A DNA stretch of 64,000 nt from assembly GCA_028753945.1 (NCBI GenBank), contig JAPNXP010000007.1, forward strand, positions 124,001 through 188,000, given 5' to 3'. Source of the stretch: Hexactinellida sp. DTS-2022 (taxonomy: Eukaryota; Porifera; Hexactinellida). The translations under genes were made by a program, and so were the position numbers. This document shows, piece by piece, positions 18,892-33,800 of this stretch (positions are counted from its first letter, which is position 1; the number at the start of each line of letters is the position of its first letter). The notes below the pieces were generated by a model, which made no database searches, was not told the origin of the DNA, and was given only the letters and a program-made list of their open reading frames with translations.

Positions 18892-21800
18892 TTAGAATAT
18901 TCCAAATGTTTTCTTCAGCTGAACAATGAGCTCCCAATCCTCCCTAATTAGTTCGTCTTTGAAGAAATTCTTCATAGTGTCTATTGACCCTCTGCTTATC
19001 TAGTAAACAAACAGTAAACAAGTAAACAAATAGATAAATAAAGGAGTAAATAAAGGAACAATCAAGTGAACAAACGAACAAACCACCAACCAACAAACAA
19101 ACAGAAATATGATCTAACAAAAACTAAACAAATAAGCAAGCAAGCAAGCAAGCAAACAAGCAAACAAGCAAACAACTAACAACCAAACAACCAAACAAAC
19201 AACAACAAACAACAACAAACAACAAACACATATATCTCACCTTACTAACTAGCTCGTCTTCATAACCGAAGTGTCTCTCAAACATCTTAGGCGTATCACC
19301 AGGAGGAGTCTCGATCTTAACGCACACTTCAACTCCCTTTCTGCTTTTCTCAACCGGCTTGTGGTTAATCTCTATGCTAGTTATTATGCCGATATCTACC
19401 TCCTACATACAGTACTGGAATAATATCTATAGGGACACTATGGGACCGTAATCTGTAACTATACAAGGTTCAGGTAGGTGTTAAATTATATAAAGTAGAC
19501 TCGACTGTATATAATTCGGAAACTCTATTAGGAAAGCCAACATACTTGTTAACTTAAATGAGAGCGAAGAAGAGACAAAGTAAGGTTCAAACGACATAAG
19601 GTATCATAAAGCGAAAAAGCGACATAAGGACAGTAATAAGTAAAGCTTGGTATAACATATAGTAACTGTTGTAATCTGAACAAGATGCACTAATATGCAC
19701 AGCCAAAGTTTTAGATTTGTACGAATCCTTAATTAACCACAAGCATTAGAAATACAAGGTTTAATTCCCCTAGCCTATACAAATGCATGCAAGTGACTCC
19801 AGGTAATACGAATTCCGGATAATACGAACATATTAATACGGTCCCCTGGTGTTCCTATAACGAGAGTTGGTTACTACAGTAGATGCCGGTTATAAGAACA
19901 TTAAATGCAGTTCCCGACGATGTTCATATAACCGGCATCCACTGTACTTGACTACGTATCTGGCATATGGAATGGTAACCTTATTAGGCACATATATCGG
20001 TGTCCCTGTCATGAGCATTCCCTCTTCAATACGGACGCCCATAACGAGAGGGTCTCTGGAGTTAAACACACAGTTAGGGACTATGCTGAGTCTAACGGGA
20101 TACACCGCCAGGTGTCTGTTCTCGCTCTTCATCTTCTCAGCGTAATCCTAAGGACAACAACAACAACAACAACTACAACAATAATAATACAACAACAACA
20201 ATCAGGTATTTTTAAGACATATTATAGTGAAATTTTACACTCATAATTTTCTAGCATTTCACTCTTATCGAATACGTTAAAAAACACTGACAACAACAAC
20301 AACAACACAACAACAACAACAATCAGCTATGTTTTTATTTTTTAATTAAAACCTATTATAGAGTGAACTGTTTTCTAACAATAAACTCTTATCGAATACG
20401 TTTAAAAAACACTGAGAACAACAACATTTTTAAGAGTGAAATTTTACACTAATTGTCTAGCAATAAACTATAATTGAATACGTTAAAAACACTGCCAATA
20501 ACAACAACATTTTTATGATAACCAATATATCTCCCTTATCGTAATAACCAAACCTGAACTAACTAACAAACAGTTCCATAATGAATATCCCTGGCTACTA
20601 AGATTACCTTTCTATGTGCCATAAAGTTGTCGAAGAGATGGTATATAATGTCAGCTGTGAATATCTTAATTCCCAGCTGATCCGACAACTCAAGAGCGTC
20701 TTTGTCGATTCTGACATCGAATGCCAGAATAACCGCATACCTAATTAGTATTGTTATAATAGGAATGGTATATGGAAACAGTATAATTTGCTTTATTTGC
20801 ACGTATTAAAGTGTATAATATTATATCTGTGATTGATTAATCATATTTCACACTTTGAGAGGAAAGAAGAAATTGAAGTATAGCCTATAAATGTTATACA
20901 GTCGAAACTGGTTTTTTATAACCAAATATTTGCATGGAAATTAAGTAAGAAGAGTTAGAATAAACCGATGAAAATATAACAAAATTGGAATTTCTTACAC
21001 ATTTAGAATAAATAGTTAGTTAGAAAAAACCGGTTTTAACTTTACAGTGAACTCCCATTAAAATGAAGTCGGATATAACAAAAGTCATTTGTATTGAAAT
21101 GCTTTGAAGGGGACTGAAATTGAGTTCGTATTAACCGGAAACAACAATAATAACAACAACAACAACAACAACAACACAACAACAACAACAACAACAACTC
21201 ACTGAGCATCATGCTGCAGCATGGTAGAACACCTAATAACATCCTTTCTATGCACAGGGCCTATATTAATACCGGAATACGGTATCTTGGAAGTCTTAAG
21301 GAACTCTAAAAGAGCCTCCATTGAGCCTAGAGTGCTGGACTGTACATACACTCCTTTGTCTTTCAGCTTAAAGTCAGTCAGGGCAGCCTGCATCTCCGAA
21401 TTAATCTGATCCTATAAGGCATGTTGTGTTGTATGGTTAAAGTCAACACACTGTATATGTATACTCCGCTTAATAGAGCCACCGGATAATAGATTACTCC
21501 GCTTAATTAGGTCAAAATTTCACAGAATTTATAGGACTGAATTACATTTTGGAATAAATATTTTCGGTTAATAGATTTCTCCGCTTAATCGGGTCAAAGC
21601 AACCTGGTCCCGAGGTGACTCTATTATACGGAGTATACTGTATTTAGGTTCCGATTCCACTTTATTGGTTTTGTGTGTTTGTCCAGAATAATTGGAAAGA
21701 TTACGAGTCCCAGAAAGCTGAAAATTTGTATACATTGGAAATTTTGTACTGCGACAACTATCTATTGGTTTTTGAAGAGAAATATTCGCGTTTTCATCCA

Positions 21801-24800
21801 AAAATGTGACCAAAATGTTAGCCAATTAAATTATACTGTATATACATACCTCTCCCACTAATTAGCACTATATACTCACCACTAAAACCGGAACCTCGTC
21901 CTGCTTAACCGGAACTAACACTGGACTGCTGGCAATAGCAAACTCCAGCTCCTTACCAGCTATCTTTATGCCCTGAGTGTTGTCTATCATCTGATGGTGA
22001 ATAAACTCGCCCTACACACATAATGTCTGTTATAGTCTGTTTAGCAGTAAACTCCCGTATAACACATATATATTTATTGAATTTACTTATCCACCGATCA
22101 TCGGCGTTTGTATTAAATAACCTGGCTAGTTTCTACCGATGGTGTTTTTTTTTATAAACATAATAAAACTATCGTTAGAAAGTAGCGAGGTTTTTTAATA
22201 CAAACGCCGATGATCGGTGGATAAGTAACTCTTATTTATTTATATCCCAGGATCAATAACTTGTTAGCTACTCATATATAGACCAATTGTCAGACCGATA
22301 TACAGTCAGGCCTGCTTATTGTGAAACAAGATTTCGTCTGCTTAATATGAAACTTATTATTATGAACAAGCCCTATGGTCCCAATTTAAATTGAGTCTCT
22401 CTATTATGAACACAATTCTGGTCCCTTGAATGTTCATACATTAAATGCTCACTTGGGGATTGAAAATAACTTGCTAATAGAGTCATATGGTTAATACAAG
22501 AATTGCTATTAGGCTACCACTACTATAGTTCCATATTATAACACCTGTTGGTTAACAAACCTTAACTCTCATCTCCTTCATAGGCTGTGGCGTGAGTATG
22601 GCTCTTATCTGTGTTACAATAGGCCCTTCTGTCCCGAACAGAACTATGGTATCTCCTTCCTTAACAACACCGTTCTTAAGAACTACATCAAGCGTGTGCC
22701 CGTAACCAGGTGTTACCTTAACCTAGAGGGAACTGGAACTAACTACAGTGAACTCAATATCAGCTGTTTCTGTATAGATAGGCACAGGCTATTATTTAAA
22801 TAACAAAAATCTAAAATTATAGCTGTGCCAATAGCATTTTCTTTTTTGGAGGCACTTCCAAACGACAAACCACCAAAGGATTATACTGTCGGCACAACTG
22901 CAATTTTAGATTTCTCTCCTGGGAACTCCCGTTATAACTGGAACTAACTACAGTGTACTCAATTCCAGCTGTTTCTGTATAGATAGGCATAGGCTACTAT
23001 TATTATTATTATTATTTATTTACAAAAAATCTAAAATTATAGCTGTGCCAATAGCATTTTCTTTTTTGAAGGCTCTATGAAACAACCAACCACCAAAGTA
23101 TTGTGCCTTTAAAGGAACATGCTGTCGGCACAGCTGTAATTTTAGATTTCCCCCCTAAAAACTCCCGTTATAACTAGAACTAACTAACGTGCTATTGGCA
23201 CCAACGGGTTAACCAGTATATTATACAGCATTTGTAAACACGCTCCTAATTCTGGTATGATGCAATTTCATACGTATAAATCACAAATGAATGTTACGGT
23301 ATAGGAGAAGATTCCAAATTTCGCGAAACTAAATTCAAATTTTCGCGCTCCTGGATAACTGCTTGAATAGAAAGCCTCATTAAACATGACAATTTGTCAC
23401 GTTATAGTATAGGTTAATACACACTGTATGTAAAAGTTGTCATATGATAAAAGAGGTTGAAAACCCTTGCATTATATGAACAACATAATCTGTGTACCTC
23501 CATGACAGTGGCCTCTACTTCGGCTGACCACATCAACTGGTTAATAAGGAACTTTTGTGACACGAGTACCATCATAGCCATGAGATCACCCATCCCATCT
23601 CCCGTTATAGCAGAGGTGGGGACCATGGGTATGTACTCGTCAAAGTTAAACTTCTCCCAGAACAGGGCCACATTCAATCCCTAGATAAAGTGTTATAATG
23701 TGGATAGAAAATACAAAAGAACTAGGTTATAACGTCCTGGCTTATAACGTACTGTTGTATGACAGTTTAACTACCATGACAGTTTAACTACCTTGTATTA
23801 TTGTAACCATGGATATTCTAGCCATGACAGTTTAACTACCTTGTATTAGTATACCATGGATATTCTAGCCATGACAGTTTAACTACCATGACAATTCTAC
23901 AACTTCTTTTTATGACTTCCTCAACTTATAGTTCCTATTGCATGATGACGCATTCTTTCTCACATGGCGTATAAAGTTTGATAGGCTCTTATGATTGTGT
24001 TAGTTACATTATCATTTGTTTCTCAGCGATTTATAGTATGTATTATGGTATAGCGTTGATTGAAATAATACTATTAGAAAGAATGCGTCATCATGCAATA
24101 GGAACTACAAGTTGAGGAAGTCATACAAATAAGTTGTAGAATTGTCATGGTAGTTAAACTGTCATGGCTGGAATATCCATGGTATACTAATACAAGGTAG
24201 TTAAACTGTCATGGCTAGAATATCCATGGTTACAATAATACAAGGTAGTTAAACTGTCATGGTAGTTAAACTGTCATACAACAGTACGAACAAGGTTAAT
24301 ACGAATTTCCAGAAAAGACGAACAAACAGTTCCACAAAATCAGGTCCCTGCAATGGCTATTCAATGGGTATTACTCCGGTTAATACGAACTCCGGTAAAA
24401 CGAAGAAATATATACCGTCCGTTGGTTGACATAATTAATATTGAATCCCAACGAAGGTGTACTGTATATAATATGCTATATATTGTACCCAAAATGCGTA
24501 CAATGTTATAAAGTGGATATATAAATTACGAATACTAACGAGGTTCTGCTCTGCAGAATGTTCTAGATATAGAAAGTATGAATGTTTCATTATTTTATGG
24601 ATGATATAGTTAATATTGAATCCCAACGAAGCTCTACTGTATATAATGTGCTATATATTGTACTCAAAATGCGTACAATGTTATAAAGTAGATATTTAAA
24701 TAGCGAATACTAACGAGGTTCTCCTTTGTAGAATGTTCTAGATATAGAAAGGATGAATGTTTCAATATGTTATTGGTTGATATAGTTAATATTGAATCCC

Positions 24801-27800
24801 AACAAAGGTCTACTGTATATAATGTGCTATATATTGTACCCAAAATGCGTACAATGTTATAAAGTGGATTTAATAAATTCCGAATACTAATGAGGTTCTC
24901 CTTTGTAGAATGTCCTAGATATAGAAAGGATGAATGTTTCATTATGTTATTGGATGATATAATGAATTTCGAATCTCAACGAAGGTCTACTATATATAAT
25001 GTGCTATATATTGTACTCAAAATGCGTACAATGTTATAAAGTGGATATATAAATTGCGAATACTAACGAGGTTCTCCTTTGTAGAATGTTCTAGATATAG
25101 AAAGTATGAATGTTTCATGATGTTATTGGTTGATATAATGAATTTCGAATCCCAACGAAGGTCTACTGTATATAATGTGCTATATATTGTACGCAAAATG
25201 CGTACAATGTTATAAAGTGGATATATAAATTGCGAATACTAACGAGGTTCTCCTTTGTAGAAAGTCCTAGATATAGAAAGTATGAATGTTTCATTATGTT
25301 ATTGGTTGATATAATTAATTTCGAATCCCAACGAAGGTCTTCTGTATATAATATGCAATATATTGTACGCAAAATGCGTACAATGTTATAAAGTGGATAT
25401 ATAAATTGCGAATACTAACGAGTTCTCCTTTGTAGAATGTCAAAGATATAGAAAGTATGAATGTTTCATTATGTTATTGGTTGATATAATTAATTTCGAA
25501 TCCCAACGAAGGTCTACTGTATATAATGTGCTATATATTGTACGCAAAATGCGTACAATGTTATAAAGTGGATATATAAATTGCGAATACTAACGAGGTT
25601 CTTCTTTGTAGAATGTCCTAGATATAGAAAGTATGAATGTTTCATTATGTTATTGGGTGATATAATGAATTTCGAATCCCAACGAAGGTCTTCTGTATAT
25701 AATATGCAATATATTGTACGCAAAATGCGTACAATGTTATAAAGTGGATATATAAATTGCGAATACTAACGAGGTTCTTCTTTGTAGAATGTCCTAGATA
25801 TAGAAAGTATGAATGTTTCATTATGTTATTGGGTGATATAATGAATTTCGAATCCCAACGAAGGTCTTCTGTATATAATATGCAATATATTGTACGCAAA
25901 ATGCGTACAATGTTATAAAGTGGATATATAAATAGCGAATACTAACGAGGTTCTCCTTTGTAGAAAGTCCTAGATATAGAAAGTATGAACGTTTCATTAT
26001 GTTATTGGTTGATATAATTAATTTCGAATCCCAACGAAGGTCTTCTGTATATAATATGCAATATATTGTACGCAAAATGCGTACAATGTTATAAAGTGGA
26101 TATATAAATTGCGAATACTAACGAGTTCTCCTTTGTAGAAAGTCCTAGATACAGAAAGTATGAATGTTTCATTATGTTATTGGTTGATATAATTAATTTC
26201 GAATCCCAACGAAGGTCTACTGTATATAATGTGCTATATATTGTACGCAAAATGCGTACAATGTTATAAAGTGGATATATAAATTGCGAAAACTAACGAG
26301 TTCTCCTTTGTAGAATGTCAAAGATATAGAAAGTATGAATGTTTCATTATGTTATTGGTTGATATAATTAATTTCGAATCCCAACGAAGGTCTACTGTAT
26401 ATAATATGCAATATATTGTACCCAAAATGCGTACAATGTTATAAAGTGGATATATAAATTGCGAATACTAACGAGGTTCTCCTTTGTAGAATGTCCTAGA
26501 TATAGAAAGTATGAATGTTTCATTATGTTATGGTTGATATAATGAATTTTGAATCCCAACGAAGGTCTACTGTATATAATGTGCAATATATTGTACTCAA
26601 AATGCGCACAATGTTATAAAGTGGATATATAAATTGCGAATACTAACGAGGTTCTCCTTTGTAGAATGTCAAAGATATAGAAAGTATGAATGTTTCATTA
26701 TGTTATTGGTTGATATAATTAATTTTGAATCCCAACGGAGGTCTACTGTATATAATGTGCTATATATTGTACTCAAAATGCGTACAATGTTATAAAGTGG
26801 ATATAATAAATTGCGAATACTAACGAGGTTCTCCTTTGTAGAATGTCCTAGATATAGAAAGTATGAATGTTTCATTATGTTATTGGTTGATATAATGAAT
26901 TTTGAATCCCAACGGAGGTCTACTGTATATAATGGGCTATATATTGTACTCAAAATGCGTACAATGTTATAAAGTGGATATATAAATTGCGAATACTAAC
27001 GAGTTCTCCTTTGTAGAAAGTCCTAGATATAGAAAGTATGAATGTTTCATTATGTTATTGGTTGATATAATTAATTTCGAATCCCAACGAAGGTCTACTG
27101 TATATAATGTGCTATATATTGTACGCAAAATGCGTACAATGTTATAAAGTGGATATATAAATTGCGAATACTAACGAGGTTCTTCTTTGTAGAATGTCCT
27201 AGATATAGAAAGTATGAATGTTTCATTATGTTATTGGGTGATATAATTAATTTCGAATCCCAACGAAGGTCTTCTGTATATAATATGCAATATATTGTAC
27301 GCAAAATGCGTACAATGTTATAAAGTGGATATATAAATAGCGAATACTAACGAGGTTCTCCTTTGTAGAAAGTCCTAGATATAGAAAGTATGAATGTTTC
27401 ATTATGTTATTGGTTGATATAATTAATTTCGAATCCCAACGAAGGTCTTCTGTATATAATATGCAATATATTGTACGCAAAATGCGTACAATGTTATAAA
27501 GTGGATATATAAATTGCGAATACTAACGAGTTCTCCTTTGTAGAAAGTCCTAGATATAGAAAGTATGAATGTTTCATTATGTTATTGGTTGATATAATTA
27601 ATTTCGAATCCCAACGAAGGTCTTCTGTATATAATATGCAATATATTGTACGCAAAATGCGTACAATGTTATAAAGTGGATATATAAATTGCGAATACTA
27701 ACGAGTTCTCCTTTGTAGAATGTCAAAGATATAGAAAGTATGAATGTTTCATTATGTTATTGGTTGATATAATTAATTTCGAATCCCAACGAAGGTCTAC

Positions 27801-30800
27801 TGTATATAATGTGCTATATATTGTACGCAAAATGCGTACAATGTTATAAAGTGGATATATAAATTGCGAATACTAACGAGGTTCTTCTTTGTAGAATGTC
27901 CTAGATATAGAAAGTATGAATGTTTCATTATGTTATTGGGTGATATAATGAATTTCGAATCCCAACGAAGGTCTTCTGTATATAATATGCAATATATTGT
28001 ACGCAAAATGCGTACAATGTTATAAAGTGGATATATAAATTGCGAATACTAACGAGGTTCTTCTTTGTAGAATGTCCTAGATATAGAAAGTATGAATGTT
28101 TCATTATGTTATTGGGTGATATAATGAATTTCGAATCCCAACGAAGGTCTTCTGTATATAATATGCAATATATTGTACGCAAAATGCGTACAATGTTATA
28201 AAGTGGATATATAAATAGCGAATACTAACGAGGTTCTCCTTTGTAGAAAGTCCTAGATATAGAAAGTATGAACGTTTCATTATGTTATTGGTTGATATAA
28301 TTAATTTCGAATCCCAACGAAGGTCTTCTGTATATAATATGCAATATATTGTACGCAAAATGCGTACAATGTTATAAAGTGGATATATAAATTGCGAATA
28401 CTAACGAGTTCTCCTTTGTAGAAAGTCCTAGATACAGAAAGTATGAATGTTTCATTATGTTATTGGTTGATATAATTAATTTCGAATCCCAACGAAGGTC
28501 TACTGTATATAATGTGCTATATATTGTACGCAAAATGCGTACAATGTTATAAAGTGGATATATAAATAGCGAATACTAACGAGGTTCTCCTTTGTAGAAA
28601 GTCCTAGATATAGAAAGTATGAATGTTTCATTATGTTATTGGTTGATATAATTAATTTCGAATCCCAACGAAGGTCTTCTGTATATAATATGCAATATAT
28701 TGTACGCAAAATGCGTACAATGTTATAAAGTGGATATATAAATTGCGAATACTAACGAGTTCTCCTTTGTAGAAAGTCCTAGATATAGAAAGTATGAATG
28801 TTTCATTATGTTATTGGTTGATATAATTAATTTCGAATCCCAACGAAGGTCTTCTGTATATAATATGCAATATATTGTACGCAAAATGCGTACAATGTTA
28901 TAAAGTGGATATATAAATTGCGAATACTAACGAGTTCTCCTTTGTAGAATGTCAAAGATATAGAAAGTATGAATGTTTCATTATGTTATTGGTTGATATA
29001 ATTAATTTCGAATCCCAACGAAGGTCTACTGTATATAATGTGCTATATATTGTACGCAAAATGCGTACAATGTTATAAAGTGGATATATAAATTGCGAAT
29101 ACTAAAGAGGTTCTTCTTTGTAGAATGTCCTAGATATAGAAAGTATGAATGTTTCATTATGTTATTGGGTGATATAATGAATTTCGAATCCCAACGAAGG
29201 TCTTCTGTATATAATATGCAATATATTGTACGCAAAATGCGTACAATGTTATAAAGTGGATATATAAATTGCGAATACTAACGAGGTTCTTCTTTGTAGA
29301 ATGTCCTAGATATAGAAAGTATGAATGTTTCATTATGTTATTGGGTGATATAATGAATTTCGAATCCCAACGAAGGTCTTCTGTATATAATATGCAATAT
29401 ATTGTACGCAAAATGCGTACAATGTTATAAAGTGGATATATAAATTGCGAATACTAACGAGTTCTCCTTTGTAGAAAGTCCTAGATATAGAAAGTATGAA
29501 TGTTTCATTATGTTATTGGTTGATATAATTAATTTCGAATCCCAACGAAGGTCTTCTGTATATAATATGCAATATATTGTACGCAAAATGCGTACAATGT
29601 TATAAAGTGGATATTTAAATTGCGAATACTAACGAGTTCTCCTTTGTAGAATGTCAAAGATATAGAAAGTATGAATGTTTCATTATGTTATTGGTTGATA
29701 TAATTAATTTCGAATCCCAACGAAGGTCTACTGTATATAATGTGCTATATATTGTACGCAAAATGCGTACAATGTTATAAAGTGGATATATAAATTGCGA
29801 ATACTAACGAGGTTCTTCTTTGTAGAATGTCCTAGATATAGAAAGTATGAATGTTTCATTATGTTATTGGGTGATATAATGAATTTCGAATCCCAACGAA
29901 GGTCTTCTGTATATAATATGCAATATATTGTACGCAAAATGCGTACAATGTTATAAAGTGGATATATAAATTGCGAATACTAACGAGGTTCTTCTTTGTA
30001 GAATGTCCTAGATATAGAAAGTATGAATGTTTCATTATGTTAACGGGTGATATAATGAATTTCGAATCCCAACGAAGGTCTTCTGTATATAATATGCAAT
30101 ATATTGTACGCAAAATGCGTACAATGTTATAAAGTGGATATATAAATAGCGAATACTAACGAGGTTCTCCTTTGTAGAAAGTCCTAGATATAGAAAGGAT
30201 GAATGTTTCAATATGTTATTGGTTGATATAGTTAATATTGAATCCCAACAAAGGTCTACTGTATATAATGTGCTATATATTGTACCCAAAATGCGTACAA
30301 TGTTATAAAGTGGATTTAATAAATTACGAATACTAATGAGGTTCTCCTTTGTAGAATGTCCTAGATATAGAAAGGATGAATGTTTCATTATGTTATTGGA
30401 TGATATAATGAATTTCGAATCTCAACGAAGGTCTACTATATATAATGTGCTATATATTGTACTCAAAATGCGTACAATGTTATAAAGTGGATATATAAAT
30501 TGCGAATACTAACGAGGTTCTCCTTTGTAGAATGTTCTAGATATAGAAAGTATGAATGTTTCATGATGTTATTGGTTGATATAATGAATTTCGAATCCCA
30601 ACGAAGGTCTACTGTATATATTGTGCTATATATTGTACGCAAAATGCGTACAATGTTATAAAGTGGATATATAAATTGCGAATACTAACGAGGTTCTCCT
30701 TTGTAGAAAGTCCTAGATATAGAAAGTATGAATGTTTCATTATGTTATTGGTTGATATAATTAATTTCGAATCCCAACGAAGGTCTTCTGTATATAATAT

Positions 30801-33800
30801 GCAATATATTGTACGCAAAATGCGTACAATGTTATAAAGTAGATATATAAATTGCGAATACTAACGAGTTCTCCTTCGTAGAATGTCCTAGATATAGAAA
30901 GTATGAATGTTTCATTATGTTATTGGTTGATATAATTAATTTCGAATCCCAACGAAGGTCTACTGTATATAATGTGCTATATATTGTACGCAAAATGCGT
31001 ACAATGTTATAAAGTGGATATATAAATTGCGAATACTAACGAGGTTCTTCTTTGTAGAATGTCCTAGATATAGAAAGTATGAATGTTTCATTATGTTATT
31101 GGGTGATATAATGAATTTCGAATCCCAACGAAGGTCTTCTGTATATAATATGCAATATATTGTACGCAAAATGCGTACAATGTTATAAAGTGGATATATA
31201 AATTGCGAATACTAACGAGGTTCTCCTTTGTAGAATGTTCTAGATATAGAAAGTATGAATGTTTCATGATGTTATTGGTTGATATAATGAATTTCGAATC
31301 CCAACGAAGGTCTACTGTATATAATGTGCTATATATTGTACGCAAAATGCGTACAATGTTATAAAGTGGATATATAAATTGCGAATACTAACGAGGTTCT
31401 CCTTTGTAGAATGTCCTAGATATAGAAAGGATGAATGTTTCATTATGTTATTGGATGATATAATGAATTTCGAATCTCAACGAAGGTCTACTATATATAA
31501 TGTGCTATATATTGTACTCAAAATGCGTACAATGTTATAAAGTGGATATATAAATTGCGAATACTAACGAGGTTCTCCTTTGTAGAATGTTCTAGATATA
31601 GAAAGTATGAATGTTTCATTATGTTATTGGTTGATATAATTAATTTCAAATCCCAACGAAGGTCTTCTGTATATAATATGCAATATATTGTACGCAAAAT
31701 GCGTACAATGTTATAAAGTGGATATATAAATTGCGAATACTAACGAGTTCTCCTTTGTAGAATGTCCTAGATATAGAAAGTATGAATGTTTCATTATGTT
31801 ATTGGTTGATATAATTAATTTCGAATCCCAACGAAGGTCTACTGTATATAATGTGCTATATATTGTACGCAAAATGCGTACAATGTTATAAAGTGGATAT
31901 ATAAATTGCGAATACTAACGAGGTTCTTCTTTGTAGAATGTCCTAGATATAGAAAGTATGAATGTTTCATTATGTTATTGGTTGATATAATTAATTTCGA
32001 ATCCCAACGAAGGTCTTCTGTATATAATATGCAATATATTGTACGCAAAATGCGTACAATGTTATAAAGTGGATATATAAATAGCGAATACTAACGAGGT
32101 TCTCCTTTGTAGAAAGTCCTAGATATAGAAAGTATGAATGTTTCATTATGTTATTGGTTGATATAATTAATTTCGAATCCCAACGAAGGTCTTCTGTATA
32201 TAATATGCAATATATTGTACGCAAAATGCGTACAATGTTATAAAGTGGATATATAAATTGCGAATACTAACGAGTTCTCCTTTGTAGAAAGTCCTAGATA
32301 TAGAAAGTATGAATGTTTCATTATGTTATTGGTTGATATAATTAATTTCGAATCCCAACGAAGGTCTTCTGTATATAATATGCAATATATTGTACGCAAA
32401 ATGCGTACAATGTTATAAAGTGGATATATAAATTGCGAATACTAACGAGTTCTCCTTTGTAGAATGTCAAAGATATAGAAAGTATGAATGTTTCATTATG
32501 TTATTGGTTGATATAATTAATTTCGAATCCCAACGAAGGTCTACTGTATATAATATGCAATATATTGTACGCAAAATGCGTACAATGTTATAAAGTGGAT
32601 ATATAAATAGCGAATACTAACGAGGTTCTCCTTTGTAGAAAGTCCTAGATATAGAAAGGATGAATGTTTCAATATGTTATTGGTTGATATAGTTAATATT
32701 GAATCCCAACAAAGGTCTACTGTATATAATGTGCTATATATTGTACCCAAAATGCGTACAATGTTATAAAGTGGATTTAATAAATTACGAATACTAATGA
32801 GGTTCTCCTTTGTAGAATGTCCTAGATATAGAAAGGATGAATGTTTCATTATGTTATTGGATGATATAATGAATTTCGAATCTCAACGAAGGTCTACTAT
32901 ATATAATGTGCTATATATTGTACTCAAAATGCGTACAATGTTATAAAGTGGATATATAAATTGCGAATACTAACGAGGTTCTCCTTTGTAGAATGTTCTA
33001 GATATAGAAAGTATGAATGTTTCATGATGTTATTGGTTGATATAATGAATTTCGAATCACAACGAAGGTCTACTGTATATAATGTGCTATATATTGTACG
33101 CAAAATGCGTACAATGTTATAAAGTGGATATATAAATTGCGAATACTAACGAGGTTCTCCTTTGTAGAAAGTCCTAGATATAGAAAGTATGAATGTTTCA
33201 TTATGTTATTGGTTGATATAATTAATTTCGAATCCCAACGAAGGTCTTCTGTATATAATATGCAATATATTGTACGCAAAATGCGTACAATGTTATAAAG
33301 TAGATATATAAATTGCGAATACTAACGAGTTCTCCTTCGTAGAATGTCCTAGATATAGAAAGTATGAATGTTTCATTATGTTATTGGTTGATATAATTAA
33401 TTTCGAATCCCAACGAAGGTCTACTGTATATAATGTGCTATATATTGTACGCAAAATGCGTACAATGTTATAAAGTGGATATATAAATTGCGAATACTAA
33501 CGAGGTTCTTCTTTGTAGAATGTCCTAGATATAGAAAGTATGAATGTTTCATTATGTTATTGGGTGACATAATGAATTTCGAATCCCAACGAAGGTCTTC
33601 TGTATATAATATGCAATATATTGTACGCAAAATGCGTACAATGTTATAAAGTGGATATATAAATTGCGAATACTAACGAGGTTCTCCTTTGTAGAATGTT
33701 CTAGATATAGAAAGTATGAATGTTTCATGATGTTATTGGTTGATATAATGAATTTCGAATCCCAACGAAGGTCTACTGTATATAATGTGCTATATATTGT

